Shown here: piece by piece, positions 22,309 to 30,222 of the stretch
How positions within the stretch are numbered: position 1 is the stretch's first letter
Layout: every line of letters starts with the position of its first letter
Assembly (NCBI GenBank): GCA_003598065.1
Contig: QZKR01000152.1
Location: 62,001 to 126,000, forward strand
DNA: 64,000 nt
DNA from: Myxococcales bacterium
GTDB taxonomy: Bacteria > Myxococcota_A > SURF-8
Direction: 5' to 3'
The notes under the pieces: generated by a model
Database searches by the model: none
What the model was told of the DNA's origin: nothing
What the model saw: only the letters and a program-made list of their open reading frames with translations
Made by a program: the position numbers and the translations under genes

Positions 22309-23171
22309 CAATCGCCTCCTTTGGCCTGAAAGAGCGCGCCCATTTCCACGATTTCCTCCTGGGTCGCGCCGGCGATCGCCTCCAGGCGATTCACCTTGAT
22401 CCCCAGTCGGTCGGCGGCCTGGCCGTCGATCTTTCGCGCCAGCTCGCCCACGTCGGCGCCGTAACCCAGGAGATGGGCGAGGCCGTTGGCCAGATGAACG
22501 AGATCGACCAGCGTCCGGTCCGCCAGATCCGGGGCGCTGCTCGGGTCGTGGTGCCACCGGCAGACCTCGCTGATCTCGCGCGGCAGGTTCCAGCTTTCCA
22601 CGATCGCCCCGCCGACGTCGGCGTGATCGGCGCCCAAAATGTTATGCTCCGCATCGACCAGCGTCTGCTGACGCGCGATCAGGTGCTCGGACAGATCGCT
22701 GGATCGTTCGACCAGGAATGCGCTGATCACCAGCTTGCCGATGTCGTGCAGGAGCCCGGCCGTGAACGTCTGATCGGGTTGATGCGCCGCCACTTCCCTC
22801 GCCAGGCGCTCGGCGAATATCGCCACCGCCACCGAATGCTGCCAGAACGTTTCGGCATGCAGCCTGTAGCCCGGCAGCGTCGGCGGGATCACTTTCGTCA
22901 TCGCCGCCGCCACCGCAAGATCGTAGACACGGCGCGGCCCCATCAGCGTGATCGCGCTCCGGATCGAGGATATTTTGCGCGGATAGCCGAAGTAGGCCGA
23001 GTTGGCCAGGCGAAGCAGGTTGGCGGTGAGCGCCGGATCGTGACGGATCGCGCGTTCGAAATCGGCCGCGCCGGAACGGTTGTTGCCCAACAGCGGCAGG
23101 ATCTGCATCGCCACCCTTGGGAGGGTGGGCAGCTCGGTGACCTTCTGTAGAATCATCTCCTGGAGGATCAT
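22308..23171 (-). CDS. HDOD-domain signalling protein
   Basis: 287 aa; ATG at 23171 in an ATGA overlap with the stop of cheD (a second in-frame ATG lies five codons on). The HDOD domain is recognisable from LPTLPRVAMQILPLL, IRHDPALTANLLRLANSAYFG, the helix SIRSAITLMGPRRVYDLA, and a degenerate HD-like patch TAGLLHDIGKLVISAFL followed by EHNILGADHADVGG. HDOD proteins are common in chemosensory and two-component operons, where they act as regulators without proven enzymatic activity. Here H-D is retained in GLLHDIGK, so residual phosphohydrolase chemistry cannot be excluded. The protein appears soluble. Confidence 0.88.
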   Translation of the reverse strand: MILQEMILQKVTELPTLPRVAMQILPLLGNNRSGAADFERAIRHDPALTANLLRLANSAYFGYPRKISSIRSAITLMGPRRVYDLAVAAAMTKVIPPTLPGYRLHAETFWQHSVAVAIFAERLAREVAAHQPDQTFTAGLLHDIGKLVISAFLVERSSDLSEHLIARQQTLVDAEHNILGADHADVGGAIVESWNLPREISEVCRWHHDPSSAPDLADRTLVDLVHLANGLAHLLGYGADVGELARKIDGQAADRLGIKVNRLEAIAGATQEEIVEMGALFQAKGGD

Positions 23172-23707
23172 AATGGCGTCTCCTGTCCCTGGGCGCGGAT
23201 GGTGACCAGACCGTTGCCGACATAGAGCTTGGCCGTCCGCGACTTCGCCCCGCCGACATCCTCTGCGGCGATGATGATGTCGTTTTTCCAAAAGATCTTT
23301 CGCAAAACGGTGTAATTGCGCTTGCCGATGTCGAAGACGCCATGGTCTTCGTAGAGCTTGCCGCCGCCGGCGATCTTGACGACAAGGTCCTGCTTGCGGC
23401 AGCCGTACTCGTACAGCTTTAGGAACAGCAGCGGCACGCCCGTATCGGCGAACATCGCCGGCTTCGTCTGCGCCTTGTCCGGCGCGGTATTGGACAAAGG
23501 CAGCATGTAGTGGATCATGCCGCCCACGTGTTTCACCGCGTCGTAGACGATGACGGCGATGCACGATCCCAGCGCGTAGGTGATGAGCACGGCGTTGGGA
23601 TCGTCGCTCACCTTGAGGTCGGAAATATCGATCGTCACCTGGTAAAGCTTGTCCGCCGCGACGTCGGGCAGCCCGAGAACCGTGGAGGGGAGTGCCTGTC
23701 CGTTCAT
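23168..23707 (-). CDS. cheD: Chemoreceptor glutamine deamidase CheD
   Basis: 179 aa. It has the canonical active site: Cys49 in ALGSCIAVIVYD and His66 in GGMIHYMLP, a 17-residue spacing matching the family, plus KIAGGG and IGKRN further on. It deamidates glutamines in methyl-accepting proteins and usually binds CheC. It overlaps cheR upstream and the HDOD gene downstream by ATGA. This is the catalytically intact partner of the Ser-substituted paralogue at 20878-21444. Confidence 0.95.
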   Translation of the reverse strand: MNGQALPSTVLGLPDVAADKLYQVTIDISDLKVSDDPNAVLITYALGSCIAVIVYDAVKHVGGMIHYMLPLSNTAPDKAQTKPAMFADTGVPLLFLKLYEYGCRKQDLVVKIAGGGKLYEDHGVFDIGKRNYTVLRKIFWKNDIIIAAEDVGGAKSRTAKLYVGNGLVTIRAQGQETPL

Positions 23708-24561
23708 CGCCCGCCGCCTCTCCGCTCAGGTGTTTTTGTAGACTCGCCCGGCTGGCGCTTGACGAACACCGACGGGCGGATGGGCTTCAAGTTGTGCTGC
23801 ACCCCGGTCAGCGTTTCCGTATGGCCGATCATCAACAGGCCGCCGGGTTTCAGCAGGCGCTCCGCTTCGCTCACGAGGCGTTGACGGACCTCCTGATCGA
23901 AATAGATCATCACGTTGCGGCAGAAGACCACGTCCATCGGTCCGCTCATCGGAAACGGCGGTTTGGAAAGATTGAGACGCTTGAAAACCAGATGCTCCTT
24001 GAGGTTCGGCTTGACTTCGAAAAACGGCTCGTCGCCTTCCAGATCGGGGCGTTTGAGAAAATGCTCCTGAATCTGCGCCTTGCTGAAGGCTTTGAGCGTA
24101 CTGGCCTTGTACACGGCGTTTCTGGCGCGGGCGAGCACCTGCGTGGAAATGTCGGTGGCGAGAATAAGGTAATTCGCGCCTCGCTCGGCGAGCGCCTCCT
24201 CCAACGTGATCGCAATCGAATAGGGCTCCTCGCCGCTGGAGGAAGCGGCCGACCACAACCGCAGCTTCCCGACGCCGGCCTCCGCCCATTCCCTCGCCTT
24301 CTCGCGCAGCAGGTCGAAATGATCCGGTTCGCGCATGAAGTGCGTGAAGTTGGTGGAAATGACGTCCAGGAAATGCACCACCTCCTGGCCGGTTTCGTCG
24401 TTCTCCAGAAAGTCGATGTAATCGGAGATGCTTTCCATGCCGAGGGCGCGCAGGCGCTTCGCCACCCGGGCGCTGACCAGCGCCTCCTTCCCGTCTTTCA
24501 GGAAAATCCCCGCCCGGTCGTAGGCGATATGGCAAAATCTTTTGAAGAGCTGTGCATCCAT
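23704..24561 (-). CDS. cheR: Chemotaxis protein methyltransferase CheR
   Basis: 285 aa. The N-terminal helical domain is followed by the family signature TNFTHFMREPDHFDLL and the SAM-binding Rossmann fold LWSAASSSGEEPYSIAITL. The C-terminal part has FCRNVMIYFD and LLKPGGLLMIGHTETL. It methylates glutamates of chemoreceptors using S-adenosylmethionine. Its stop overlaps the cheD start (ATGA). About 440 bp with no convincing gene separate it from cheW, so it may have its own promoter within an otherwise continuous operon. Confidence 0.97.
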   Translation of the reverse strand: MDAQLFKRFCHIAYDRAGIFLKDGKEALVSARVAKRLRALGMESISDYIDFLENDETGQEVVHFLDVISTNFTHFMREPDHFDLLREKAREWAEAGVGKLRLWSAASSSGEEPYSIAITLEEALAERGANYLILATDISTQVLARARNAVYKASTLKAFSKAQIQEHFLKRPDLEGDEPFFEVKPNLKEHLVFKRLNLSKPPFPMSGPMDVVFCRNVMIYFDQEVRQRLVSEAERLLKPGGLLMIGHTETLTGVQHNLKPIRPSVFVKRQPGESTKTPERRGGGR

Positions 24562-25005
24562 CGCTGTCGATCTCTCGCTTTCACCCGAAACTGCCGCTAA
24601 AAAGAACGACCGATTTTCGAACGCGCGGCGCGTTGGCCGCGCGGAATCCGCGTTCCGGCAGATGCACGATCTGCCGGAGACGTCCTTCCCCTCCAGGGCG
24701 ACGCGCCGCCGCCTCCCCCAGGCCTATGCCGCGCGTCAGAGTCCCCTCATCTATTGTCAACCGGCCCGCGTCCCCCGCCAATCCGGCCCTCTCGTCGTGG
24801 ACGGGGCGCAATTCCCCGTCCGTCGTGCCCACGAACCGTCCCGTCAACCCGTTCCCGGACCCTTGCGCCGTCTTGGCGCGAGACGCGGGTTCCTCCGGCG
24901 AATGTCGATTCCGCACGGTATGTACGCCATCGAAGGAAACTCGCGCCACGCCCAAGCCGGCATCCCCAGTAGCCAGAAAATCGCCATGCCCGACATGGTC
25001 CGCCC
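24562..25005 (-). other. 444-bp gap inside the chemosensory operon, no convincing gene
   Basis: Between the cheW stop and the cheR start. Two minus-strand frames are open in part. One (24581-24955, 124 aa) is rich in Arg and Gly, uses Ile ATA and Gly GGG/GGA codons more than its neighbours, and shows no family motif. The other starts just after cheW (about 50 aa) with a short hydrophobic stretch. Neither has a persuasive ribosome site. I see no clear promoter, terminator or RNA signature. It may be a decayed gene or an internal regulatory region. Confidence 0.4.
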
Positions 25006-25536
25006 TTACATCATCGACCGCCGCGCGAGGGCAGAGGCCGCCGCGCGTTCGGCGTCGGAGAAAAAGTTTTCGAAATCGATCAGAACGACATCCGCCGAGA
25101 CGATCTTTTGCAGCGCCCGCGCCTCATCCAGATCGCCGCGCAGAGCGGCGCGTTCGAACGCTTTGCTGCGGACTTCCAGTACGTCATCGACCAGAATCCC
25201 GACGACAAGCGGCAGCGCCGTAAAGGCGTCCAGCACCACAACGAGGAGCGTCATCTCGTCGGGACGCCGCGGCGATCGGCCGAGCCGGGCGCGCAGATCG
25301 ACAACCGGCACCGCCTTGCCGCGCACGGCCGCCGTACCGGCGAACGCCGATGCGCAGGGCGCGGGCTGAACGACGGCCCGTTTGACGATTTCGCGCACGC
25401 AGGCCAGGTCCAGGCCGTAGCGCAGGCCGTCGAGCGCAAACGTCAGGCAGTTTCCGCTCGGAGCGTCCGGCATTGCAGATGGATACGAAGCGTGCGGCCG
25501 ATGATAATCGAAGCTGGAGGCCATATTCATCGTCAT
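25006..25536 (-). CDS. cheW: CheW-like coupling protein
   Basis: 176 aa, start preceded by AAGGA. After about 28 variable residues comes the CheW fold: CLTFALDGLRYGLDLACVREIVKR, then AAVRGKAVPVVDLRARLG and VGILVDDVLEVRSKAFE. It scaffolds CheA to receptors. The C-terminal 30 residues (DFENFFSDAERAAASALARRS) form a helix beyond the core. It lies 47 bp downstream of cheA. The second CheW-like domain at the C-terminus of CheA is the other scaffold module in this system. Confidence 0.9.
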   Translation of the reverse strand: MTMNMASSFDYHRPHASYPSAMPDAPSGNCLTFALDGLRYGLDLACVREIVKRAVVQPAPCASAFAGTAAVRGKAVPVVDLRARLGRSPRRPDEMTLLVVVLDAFTALPLVVGILVDDVLEVRSKAFERAALRGDLDEARALQKIVSADVVLIDFENFFSDAERAAASALARRSMM

Positions 25537-25583
25537 GATGAGTTCCTTTCGCTTTCCCTAGCGAAACGGCAATCGAAAACAAA

Positions 25584-28500
25584 TCAGCCGGCGGCGGCGG
25601 CCTGGGAGCGGGTCGCCACGGCCTCAGGCGGCGCCGGTGCGACGGCGGCGGAGCGACTGAGGCAGTCGCGGCTGCCGATCGCGCTGGCGATCTCTTCCGT
25701 ATTCAAAATCAGCCCGACCAATCCGTCGGAAAGAATGGTCGCTCCGGAGACGTACTTCATGCGATCCATGCCGGTGCCGATGCTCTTGATCACCACCTGC
25801 TGCTGGGTGAGCACGTCATCGACGACCAGCCCGAAGCGGCGTCCGAAACTCTCGATGACGACCACGAGCGCCTGCGTGATGTCCTGGGCCGCGCTCTGAA
25901 CTTCACAGAGCCGGTCGAGCCGGATCAACGGCAGCACTTCGCCGCGGAAATCGATGAGTTCCACTTCGTTGGCCAGCGTGGAGATCATTTGCCGATCCGG
26001 CCGCAAAGATTCGATGATCGACAAGGTGGGGATGATATAGCGCTCGGTCCCGCAGGAGACGAGCATGCCGTCGATGATGGCGAGGGTGAGCGGCAGAATC
26101 AGCTTGAACGTCGTCCCTTTGCCTTTTTCGGAGGAGGTGATGATGCGGCCGCGCATCGCCTCGATGTTGCGCCGCACGACGTCCATCCCCACGCCTCGTC
26201 CGGAAATCTCGGTGACTTTTTCGGCCGTGGAGAACCCGGGCATGAAAATCAGGTTGTAGATGTCCTGCTCGCTCACGGAATCGGTTTCCTTGACGAGCCC
26301 CTGCGCCACCGCTTTCTTGAGCACCTTCTCTTTGTCGATGCCGCGCCCGTTGTCGGATATCTCGATGACGATGCTCCCGCCCTCGTGGTAGGCGGAGAGC
26401 TTCACCGTCCCCTTTTCCTTTTTGCCGGCGGCGGCGCGCTCCGCATTCGTCCCGACGCCGTGATCGACGGCGTTGCGGATCATGTGCACGAGCGGGTCGG
26501 AGATCTGCTCGACCATGCTGCGATCCATCTCCGTGGCTTCGCCGGCCTGCAGCATGAGGATGTCCTTGCCGCCCTTGCGGGAAAGATCCCGCACCATGCG
26601 CGCCATCTTCTGGAACAGACCGCGCACGGGCACCATGCGCATCAGCATGCCGACGCTTTGCAGGTCGCGCGTGATCTTCGAGAGCTGATTGACGTGATTG
26701 CGGAACTTCAGCGATTCGCTGTCCCGCACTTCGGTGGCGTTCTCCACCATCGATTCGGTGATGACGAGTTCGCCGATCATCGCCACCAGGCTGTCAACGC
26801 GCTCCAGATCGACCTTCACCGTCTCCTTGAGCTTCATCCCCTGGTTCTGGTCGGCGCGCGACTGGGCTCGCAGGGCCTGCGCCACCTGTTTCGCCGGCGC
26901 CGCCCCCGTCGCGACGAGCTCCTCGCCGAGCCGCCGGCCGCTTTCGTGCTGATTCTCCAGCGCATCGGTCACGTCGTCTTCATCCACGACGCCGGATTCG
27001 ACGAGCACTTCGCCGAGTTTCTGGCCCGGCTCGACGATCGGCAGCGGCTCCTCGCGCACGGGCTTGCCCTCGATGACGACCTGCAGACGATTGATCAGCA
27101 TCGGCAGGCCGGCGTTGGGCGCAAAAGCGCAGGATTCGACGACGACGCGGTGAATCTCGGCGAGCATCTGCCGCATCATCTCCGTCGCGTCGAAAACGAG
27201 ATCGAGAACCGCGCCCCTCAGGTCCAGCGTTCCCTGACGGACCATGTTGAGCATGGTCTCGGTGGAGTGGGCGAGTTCGGTGATGTCTTTAAGCTCCAGA
27301 AACCCGGCCACGCCTTTGATTGTGTGGAAAACGCGGAACAGGCTGTTGATTTTCTCCGAGTCCGCGCCGTCGGATTCGACGTTCATCAAAATGTCGTCGG
27401 CGTTCGCGAGTCCCTCTTCGCTTTCATGGAGAAAATCGCCGAGCATGGTGAGCGTTTCGGCGTCCCGCTGCACGGTCTTGTCGGCTGTCGCGCTTGGGGC
27501 CGCCGCATTCGCCGATGTCCGATCGGCCGCCGGCTTCTCCTCCGCTGGCGGCGTTTCGGCCGCCGATGCGGCAAGCAGATGCAGGATATGTTCGGCCGGG
27601 TCCGACGGACGCCGCATGTTGCCGTACGCCTCGACGGCGGCCTGCATCCAGTCCTTCGCCGCCAAGAGCCGATCGGTTTTGCTCGCCAAAGGCAAATCCG
27701 CCTCGATCAGATCCTCCACGGCGTGGCACACCTCGGAAAGCTCGTCGAGGCCCATCACGCCGGATTCGCCCTTCATCGTATGAATGCGCCGCTTCAGGGC
27801 GGCGATGTTTTCCGGGTCGCCGTGTTCGAGTTCGAGGACCATTCCCTCGATTTCCTCGAAGGCCATCCCCTGCGCCGCGACGAAATCGCGGAACATCGCC
27901 TCGTCCACCCACTCGGGCAGCGTCCAGTCCGCGCCTTCCGCCTCGGGGGAAGAAGGTGCGGGAGCCGGAGCGTCCTCCGGCTCCCCGGTGCGAGAGAGAG
28001 GTGAGGCGTCATGCAGAATGGAACTCTGCACGGAGAGAAGAACCGCCGAAGCTTCGGCGAGCGAAGCCTCGGAATCTTGGCAATCGTCCAGCAGGACGTC
28101 CCGCAGAATGCGGGCCGCCTTCGCCGCCTGGGCGGCTTCGTCCGCATGCTCGGCCCGAAGCGCCTCGGCGAGCGCTTCGGCGCAATCCATCGTCCGCGCC
28201 AGGCCCGGCTTGTCCGACAAGGAGGCCGATTTCAGAAGCGGGTCCAGCTCGGCCAGCGGCGCCGTCCAGGGACCTGCCGGAGAGGCAGGTTGGGGAGCCG
28301 GGGCGGACCCCGACTCCCCGTCACGAGAAGCAGAAGTTACAGGTAGGACGGGCGAGGATCCGACTTTCTGCAAGGCCGTTACATGGTCCGATACGGACTG
28401 CAAGGCGGCCTGCGGATCGTCGGCGGCGCCCGAGAGAATCGCTTTCACGTTCGCAATCCCTTCGGACACCAAACTCGCGGCTTGTTCGGCCGCGATAGGC

Positions 28501-28628
28501 GAAATCAGCTTTTGGTACTTTTTCAGAGCCTTCAGAAGCTCGGTCAGAGCCGGCTTGTCGGTCGCGTCGGCCAGAATGGTCAGCGTGGCGATCTGTTCCA
28601 GTAGCTCTTGCGGATCCCGCGTGCTCAT
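25584..28628 (-). CDS. cheA: CheA-type chemotaxis histidine kinase with two Hpt domains
   Basis: 1014 aa, longer than the usual 650-700. Two histidine phosphotransfer domains are visible: RRIHTMKGESGVMG with His283 and RVFHTIKGVAGFLE with His435. Between about 530 and 590 lies a segment, GQKLGEVLVESGVVDEDD and onward, resembling the N-terminal domain of type II secretion/pilus ATPases (MshEN-like). Dimerisation (VDLVAMIGELVITE-type helix), the CheA ATPase (IRNAVDHG, ISDNGRGID, GRGVGMDVVRRNIE) and a C-terminal CheW-like domain (LVVVIESFGRRFGLVVDDVL) follow. The N-terminal ~230 residues are helical and Ala-rich with no recognised motif. It phosphorylates CheY and CheB. No MCP gene is nearby, so the input is unknown. 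Confidence 0.95.
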   Translation of the reverse strand: MSTRDPQELLEQIATLTILADATDKPALTELLKALKKYQKLISPIAAEQAASLVSEGIANVKAILSGAADDPQAALQSVSDHVTALQKVGSSPVLPVTSASRDGESGSAPAPQPASPAGPWTAPLAELDPLLKSASLSDKPGLARTMDCAEALAEALRAEHADEAAQAAKAARILRDVLLDDCQDSEASLAEASAVLLSVQSSILHDASPLSRTGEPEDAPAPAPSSPEAEGADWTLPEWVDEAMFRDFVAAQGMAFEEIEGMVLELEHGDPENIAALKRRIHTMKGESGVMGLDELSEVCHAVEDLIEADLPLASKTDRLLAAKDWMQAAVEAYGNMRRPSDPAEHILHLLAASAAETPPAEEKPAADRTSANAAAPSATADKTVQRDAETLTMLGDFLHESEEGLANADDILMNVESDGADSEKINSLFRVFHTIKGVAGFLELKDITELAHSTETMLNMVRQGTLDLRGAVLDLVFDATEMMRQMLAEIHRVVVESCAFAPNAGLPMLINRLQVVIEGKPVREEPLPIVEPGQKLGEVLVESGVVDEDDVTDALENQHESGRRLGEELVATGAAPAKQVAQALRAQSRADQNQGMKLKETVKVDLERVDSLVAMIGELVITESMVENATEVRDSESLKFRNHVNQLSKITRDLQSVGMLMRMVPVRGLFQKMARMVRDLSRKGGKDILMLQAGEATEMDRSMVEQISDPLVHMIRNAVDHGVGTNAERAAAGKKEKGTVKLSAYHEGGSIVIEISDNGRGIDKEKVLKKAVAQGLVKETDSVSEQDIYNLIFMPGFSTAEKVTEISGRGVGMDVVRRNIEAMRGRIITSSEKGKGTTFKLILPLTLAIIDGMLVSCGTERYIIPTLSIIESLRPDRQMISTLANEVELIDFRGEVLPLIRLDRLCEVQSAAQDITQALVVVIESFGRRFGLVVDDVLTQQQVVIKSIGTGMDRMKYVSGATILSDGLVGLILNTEEIASAIGSRDCLSRSAAVAPAPPEAVATRSQAAAAG

Positions 28629-28643
28629 GGTGCGGTCCTTGCC

Positions 28644-29042
28644 CTACACGACGAACCATTCGACGCCGGAATTGGCTTTACTGGAGGCGATGAACATCGC
28701 GTCGATGAGTTCGTCGAGATCCGAAACGCTGGTGATGAACAGGTCTTCGGGATTTTCCTTCAGACGTTCTTCCAGCATTTCGCGGCTCGCCTCGCCGCTC
28801 AACAGCCGGATTTTGGCGTTCGGAAAGCGATCGGAGAGAGGCGCCAGCTGGGAAAGGAGGCCCAGGCCGTCCAGCTTGATCGAACTCACCATCAGATCGA
28901 TGGGATGCGACCGAACGATCTCTTTCCACTCCACCGTATCGCTCGCCTGGCAACCGGCCCGATCGGCAAAACGGAACTCGCGATCGAGGACGTCCTTCAT
29001 TCCCTTGTCGTCGCCGATGAGCAGCACGTTGAGTTTCTTCAT
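28644..29042 (-). CDS. Receiver-like protein lacking the phospho-acceptor Asp (pseudo-receiver)
   Basis: 132 aa. The start MKKLNVLLIGDD is chosen over a slightly longer frame because GGAGG lies a few bases upstream. It has the first receiver strand with Asp-Asp (LLIGDDKG), but the phospho-acceptor strand reads DLMVSSIKLDGLGLL, where Ser54 replaces the conserved Asp and the usual Pro is missing. The switch Thr/Ser region (RLLSGEA) is present; the K of KPF is not. It sits between a tandem-receiver gene and cheA with 28 and 15 bp gaps. Probably a non-phosphorylatable receiver used as a protein-interaction domain. Confidence 0.75.
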   Translation of the reverse strand: MKKLNVLLIGDDKGMKDVLDREFRFADRAGCQASDTVEWKEIVRSHPIDLMVSSIKLDGLGLLSQLAPLSDRFPNAKIRLLSGEASREMLEERLKENPEDLFITSVSDLDELIDAMFIASSKANSGVEWFVV

Positions 29043-29070
29043 CCGGTCCTCCCTGACCACTCGATGGATG

Positions 29071-29961
29071 TCAGTTGAGATTTTTCTCTTCGAAACGATC
29101 GCCGGTCGCGCCCGACAGCAGTCGGCCGACCCTTTTCGTCAATTCCGTCACCGTAAACGGCTTGAGCAGCACGTCGTCCGCGCCCAGCCGCCGCATATCC
29201 TCGCCGTCGTCGGGATAGCCGCTGACGACGAGCACTTTCATCGCTCCGCCCACCGTGTCGTTCCTGATGGCGCGCAGCACCTCGCGTCCGTCGAGCCCGG
29301 GCATGTTCACGTCGAGGCACACCAGTCCGGGACCTTCCTTGCCGATCCGCATCAGCGCCTCAAAAGCGCTGGTCGTGCCATCGACCTTGAAGTTCATCGG
29401 GACGCGGGAAAGAGCCTTCACAATCAGCCGGACGATGGCTTCGTCGTCATCGACGACGAGCACCTTCGTCGGCGCCACGGAAAGCCGCTTGTTTCCGATC
29501 GCCTGCTGGCCGGGATCTTCGCGCTTTGCCCAGTCCGCGAAGGCTTCGTCTATGCTCTTCAACACGTCGCCGGGTTCGAGCGGCTTTTCCACGCAGGTGA
29601 AACACCCGTTGGCCTTCAACGCCTCCATGGTGTCCCGATCGCCGTAACCGGTAAGCACGAGCATGGGCAATTTGATTTCGCGCTGCGTCAGGGCTTCGAT
29701 CAGTTCGGGACCGGTGAGGCCATCCATCTGGAGGTCGGTGACGAGCAGATCCACCGCCTGCTCCGTGCCGAGCGCGTTGACGATCGCATCCAGGGCCTGC
29801 ACGCCGCTTTCGACCGTGGTGACTCGGTAATCGGCTTTGCGTAAAATGACCGAAAGGCTCAGGCGCGCATGCGCCTCGTCTTCCGCGACCAGGACGTGAC
29901 GTTTGGTCATCCGCTCAATTACTCCGGGTTGCGCCGGCAATGTTGTAATTCTTTGTTCCAT
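29071..29961 (-). CDS. Tandem double-receiver response regulator
   Basis: 296 aa from ATG 29961; a longer frame extends to 30003, but that start would overlap the σ54 promoter. Receiver 1 (about 25-145) has HVLVAEDEAHARLSL and phospho-Asp76 in LLVTDLQMDGLTG. Receiver 2 (about 165-290) has KVLVVDDDEAIVRL, phospho-Asp217 in VCLDVNMPGLDG and KPFTVTEL. There is no DNA-binding or enzymatic domain. It is the first gene after the σ54 promoter and palindromes, followed by the pseudo-receiver and cheA. It may act as a phosphate sink or branching hub fed by the two Hpt domains of CheA (inference). Confidence 0.88.
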   Translation of the reverse strand: MEQRITTLPAQPGVIERMTKRHVLVAEDEAHARLSLSVILRKADYRVTTVESGVQALDAIVNALGTEQAVDLLVTDLQMDGLTGPELIEALTQREIKLPMLVLTGYGDRDTMEALKANGCFTCVEKPLEPGDVLKSIDEAFADWAKREDPGQQAIGNKRLSVAPTKVLVVDDDEAIVRLIVKALSRVPMNFKVDGTTSAFEALMRIGKEGPGLVCLDVNMPGLDGREVLRAIRNDTVGGAMKVLVVSGYPDDGEDMRRLGADDVLLKPFTVTELTKRVGRLLSGATGDRFEEKNLN

Positions 29962-29986
29962 GGTCGTTCTCTCGCTGTGGTGATAG

Positions 29987-30002
29987 AGCAAAGGACATGC
30001 CA
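29987..30002 (-). promoter_or_regulatory. σ54 (-24/-12) promoter of the chemosensory operon
   Basis: On the minus strand TGGCATG-N4-TTGCT, differing from the σ54 consensus TGGCACG-N4-TTGCW at one base. GG and GC have the required spacing. The predicted start near 29975 lies just upstream of the ATG at 29961. Two palindromic sites at 30081 and 30165 lie at typical activator distances. Confidence 0.8.
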
Positions 30003-30080
30003 ATGAGGCCGCACCGCGCGCGAAGCCCTGATTTTCAGGGAAATTGGGCTGTTGGACCGGGGGAGAGTAGCCGCAAAGGA

Positions 30081-30096
30081 TACAACGAGGGTTGTA
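30081..30096. promoter_or_regulatory. Palindromic activator site 1 (TACAAC-N4-GTTGTA)
   Basis: Perfect inverted repeat with 6-bp arms around GAGG. It is centred about 94 bp upstream of the -24/-12 element. The arms are identical to those of site 2. Candidate upstream activating site for a σ54 activator; the adjacent NtrC-type regulator (30223-31644) is the obvious candidate. Confidence 0.65.
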
Positions 30097-30164
30097 AATT
30101 ACACTGTAGTCAACAAAAATACAGCGAAATTCACCAAGATAGGCGCCACAACCGAATATAGATT

Positions 30165-30180
30165 TACAACATTTGTTGTA
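30165..30180. promoter_or_regulatory. Palindromic activator site 2 (TACAAC-N4-GTTGTA)
   Basis: Same 6-bp arms as site 1 with core ATTT. Centre-to-centre distance is 84 bp, eight helical turns at 10.5 bp per turn, so both sites face the same side of the DNA. It lies about 43 bp after the stop of the σ54-activator regulator gene. Confidence 0.65.
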
Positions 30181-30222
30181 CGGTTATGGGCGCCGAACGG
30201 AACACAGTCCGGGGAACTGAGG

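Noticed and set aside
24581-24955. 124-codon minus-strand frame between cheW and cheR
   Set aside because: Atypical codon choice, Arg/Gly-rich, no motif and no convincing ribosome site; reported only as part of the gap.
29962-30003. Upstream ATG at 30003 as start of the double-receiver gene
   Set aside because: It would lie upstream of the predicted σ54 transcription start and overlap the -24/-12 element; the ATG at 29961 is better placed.
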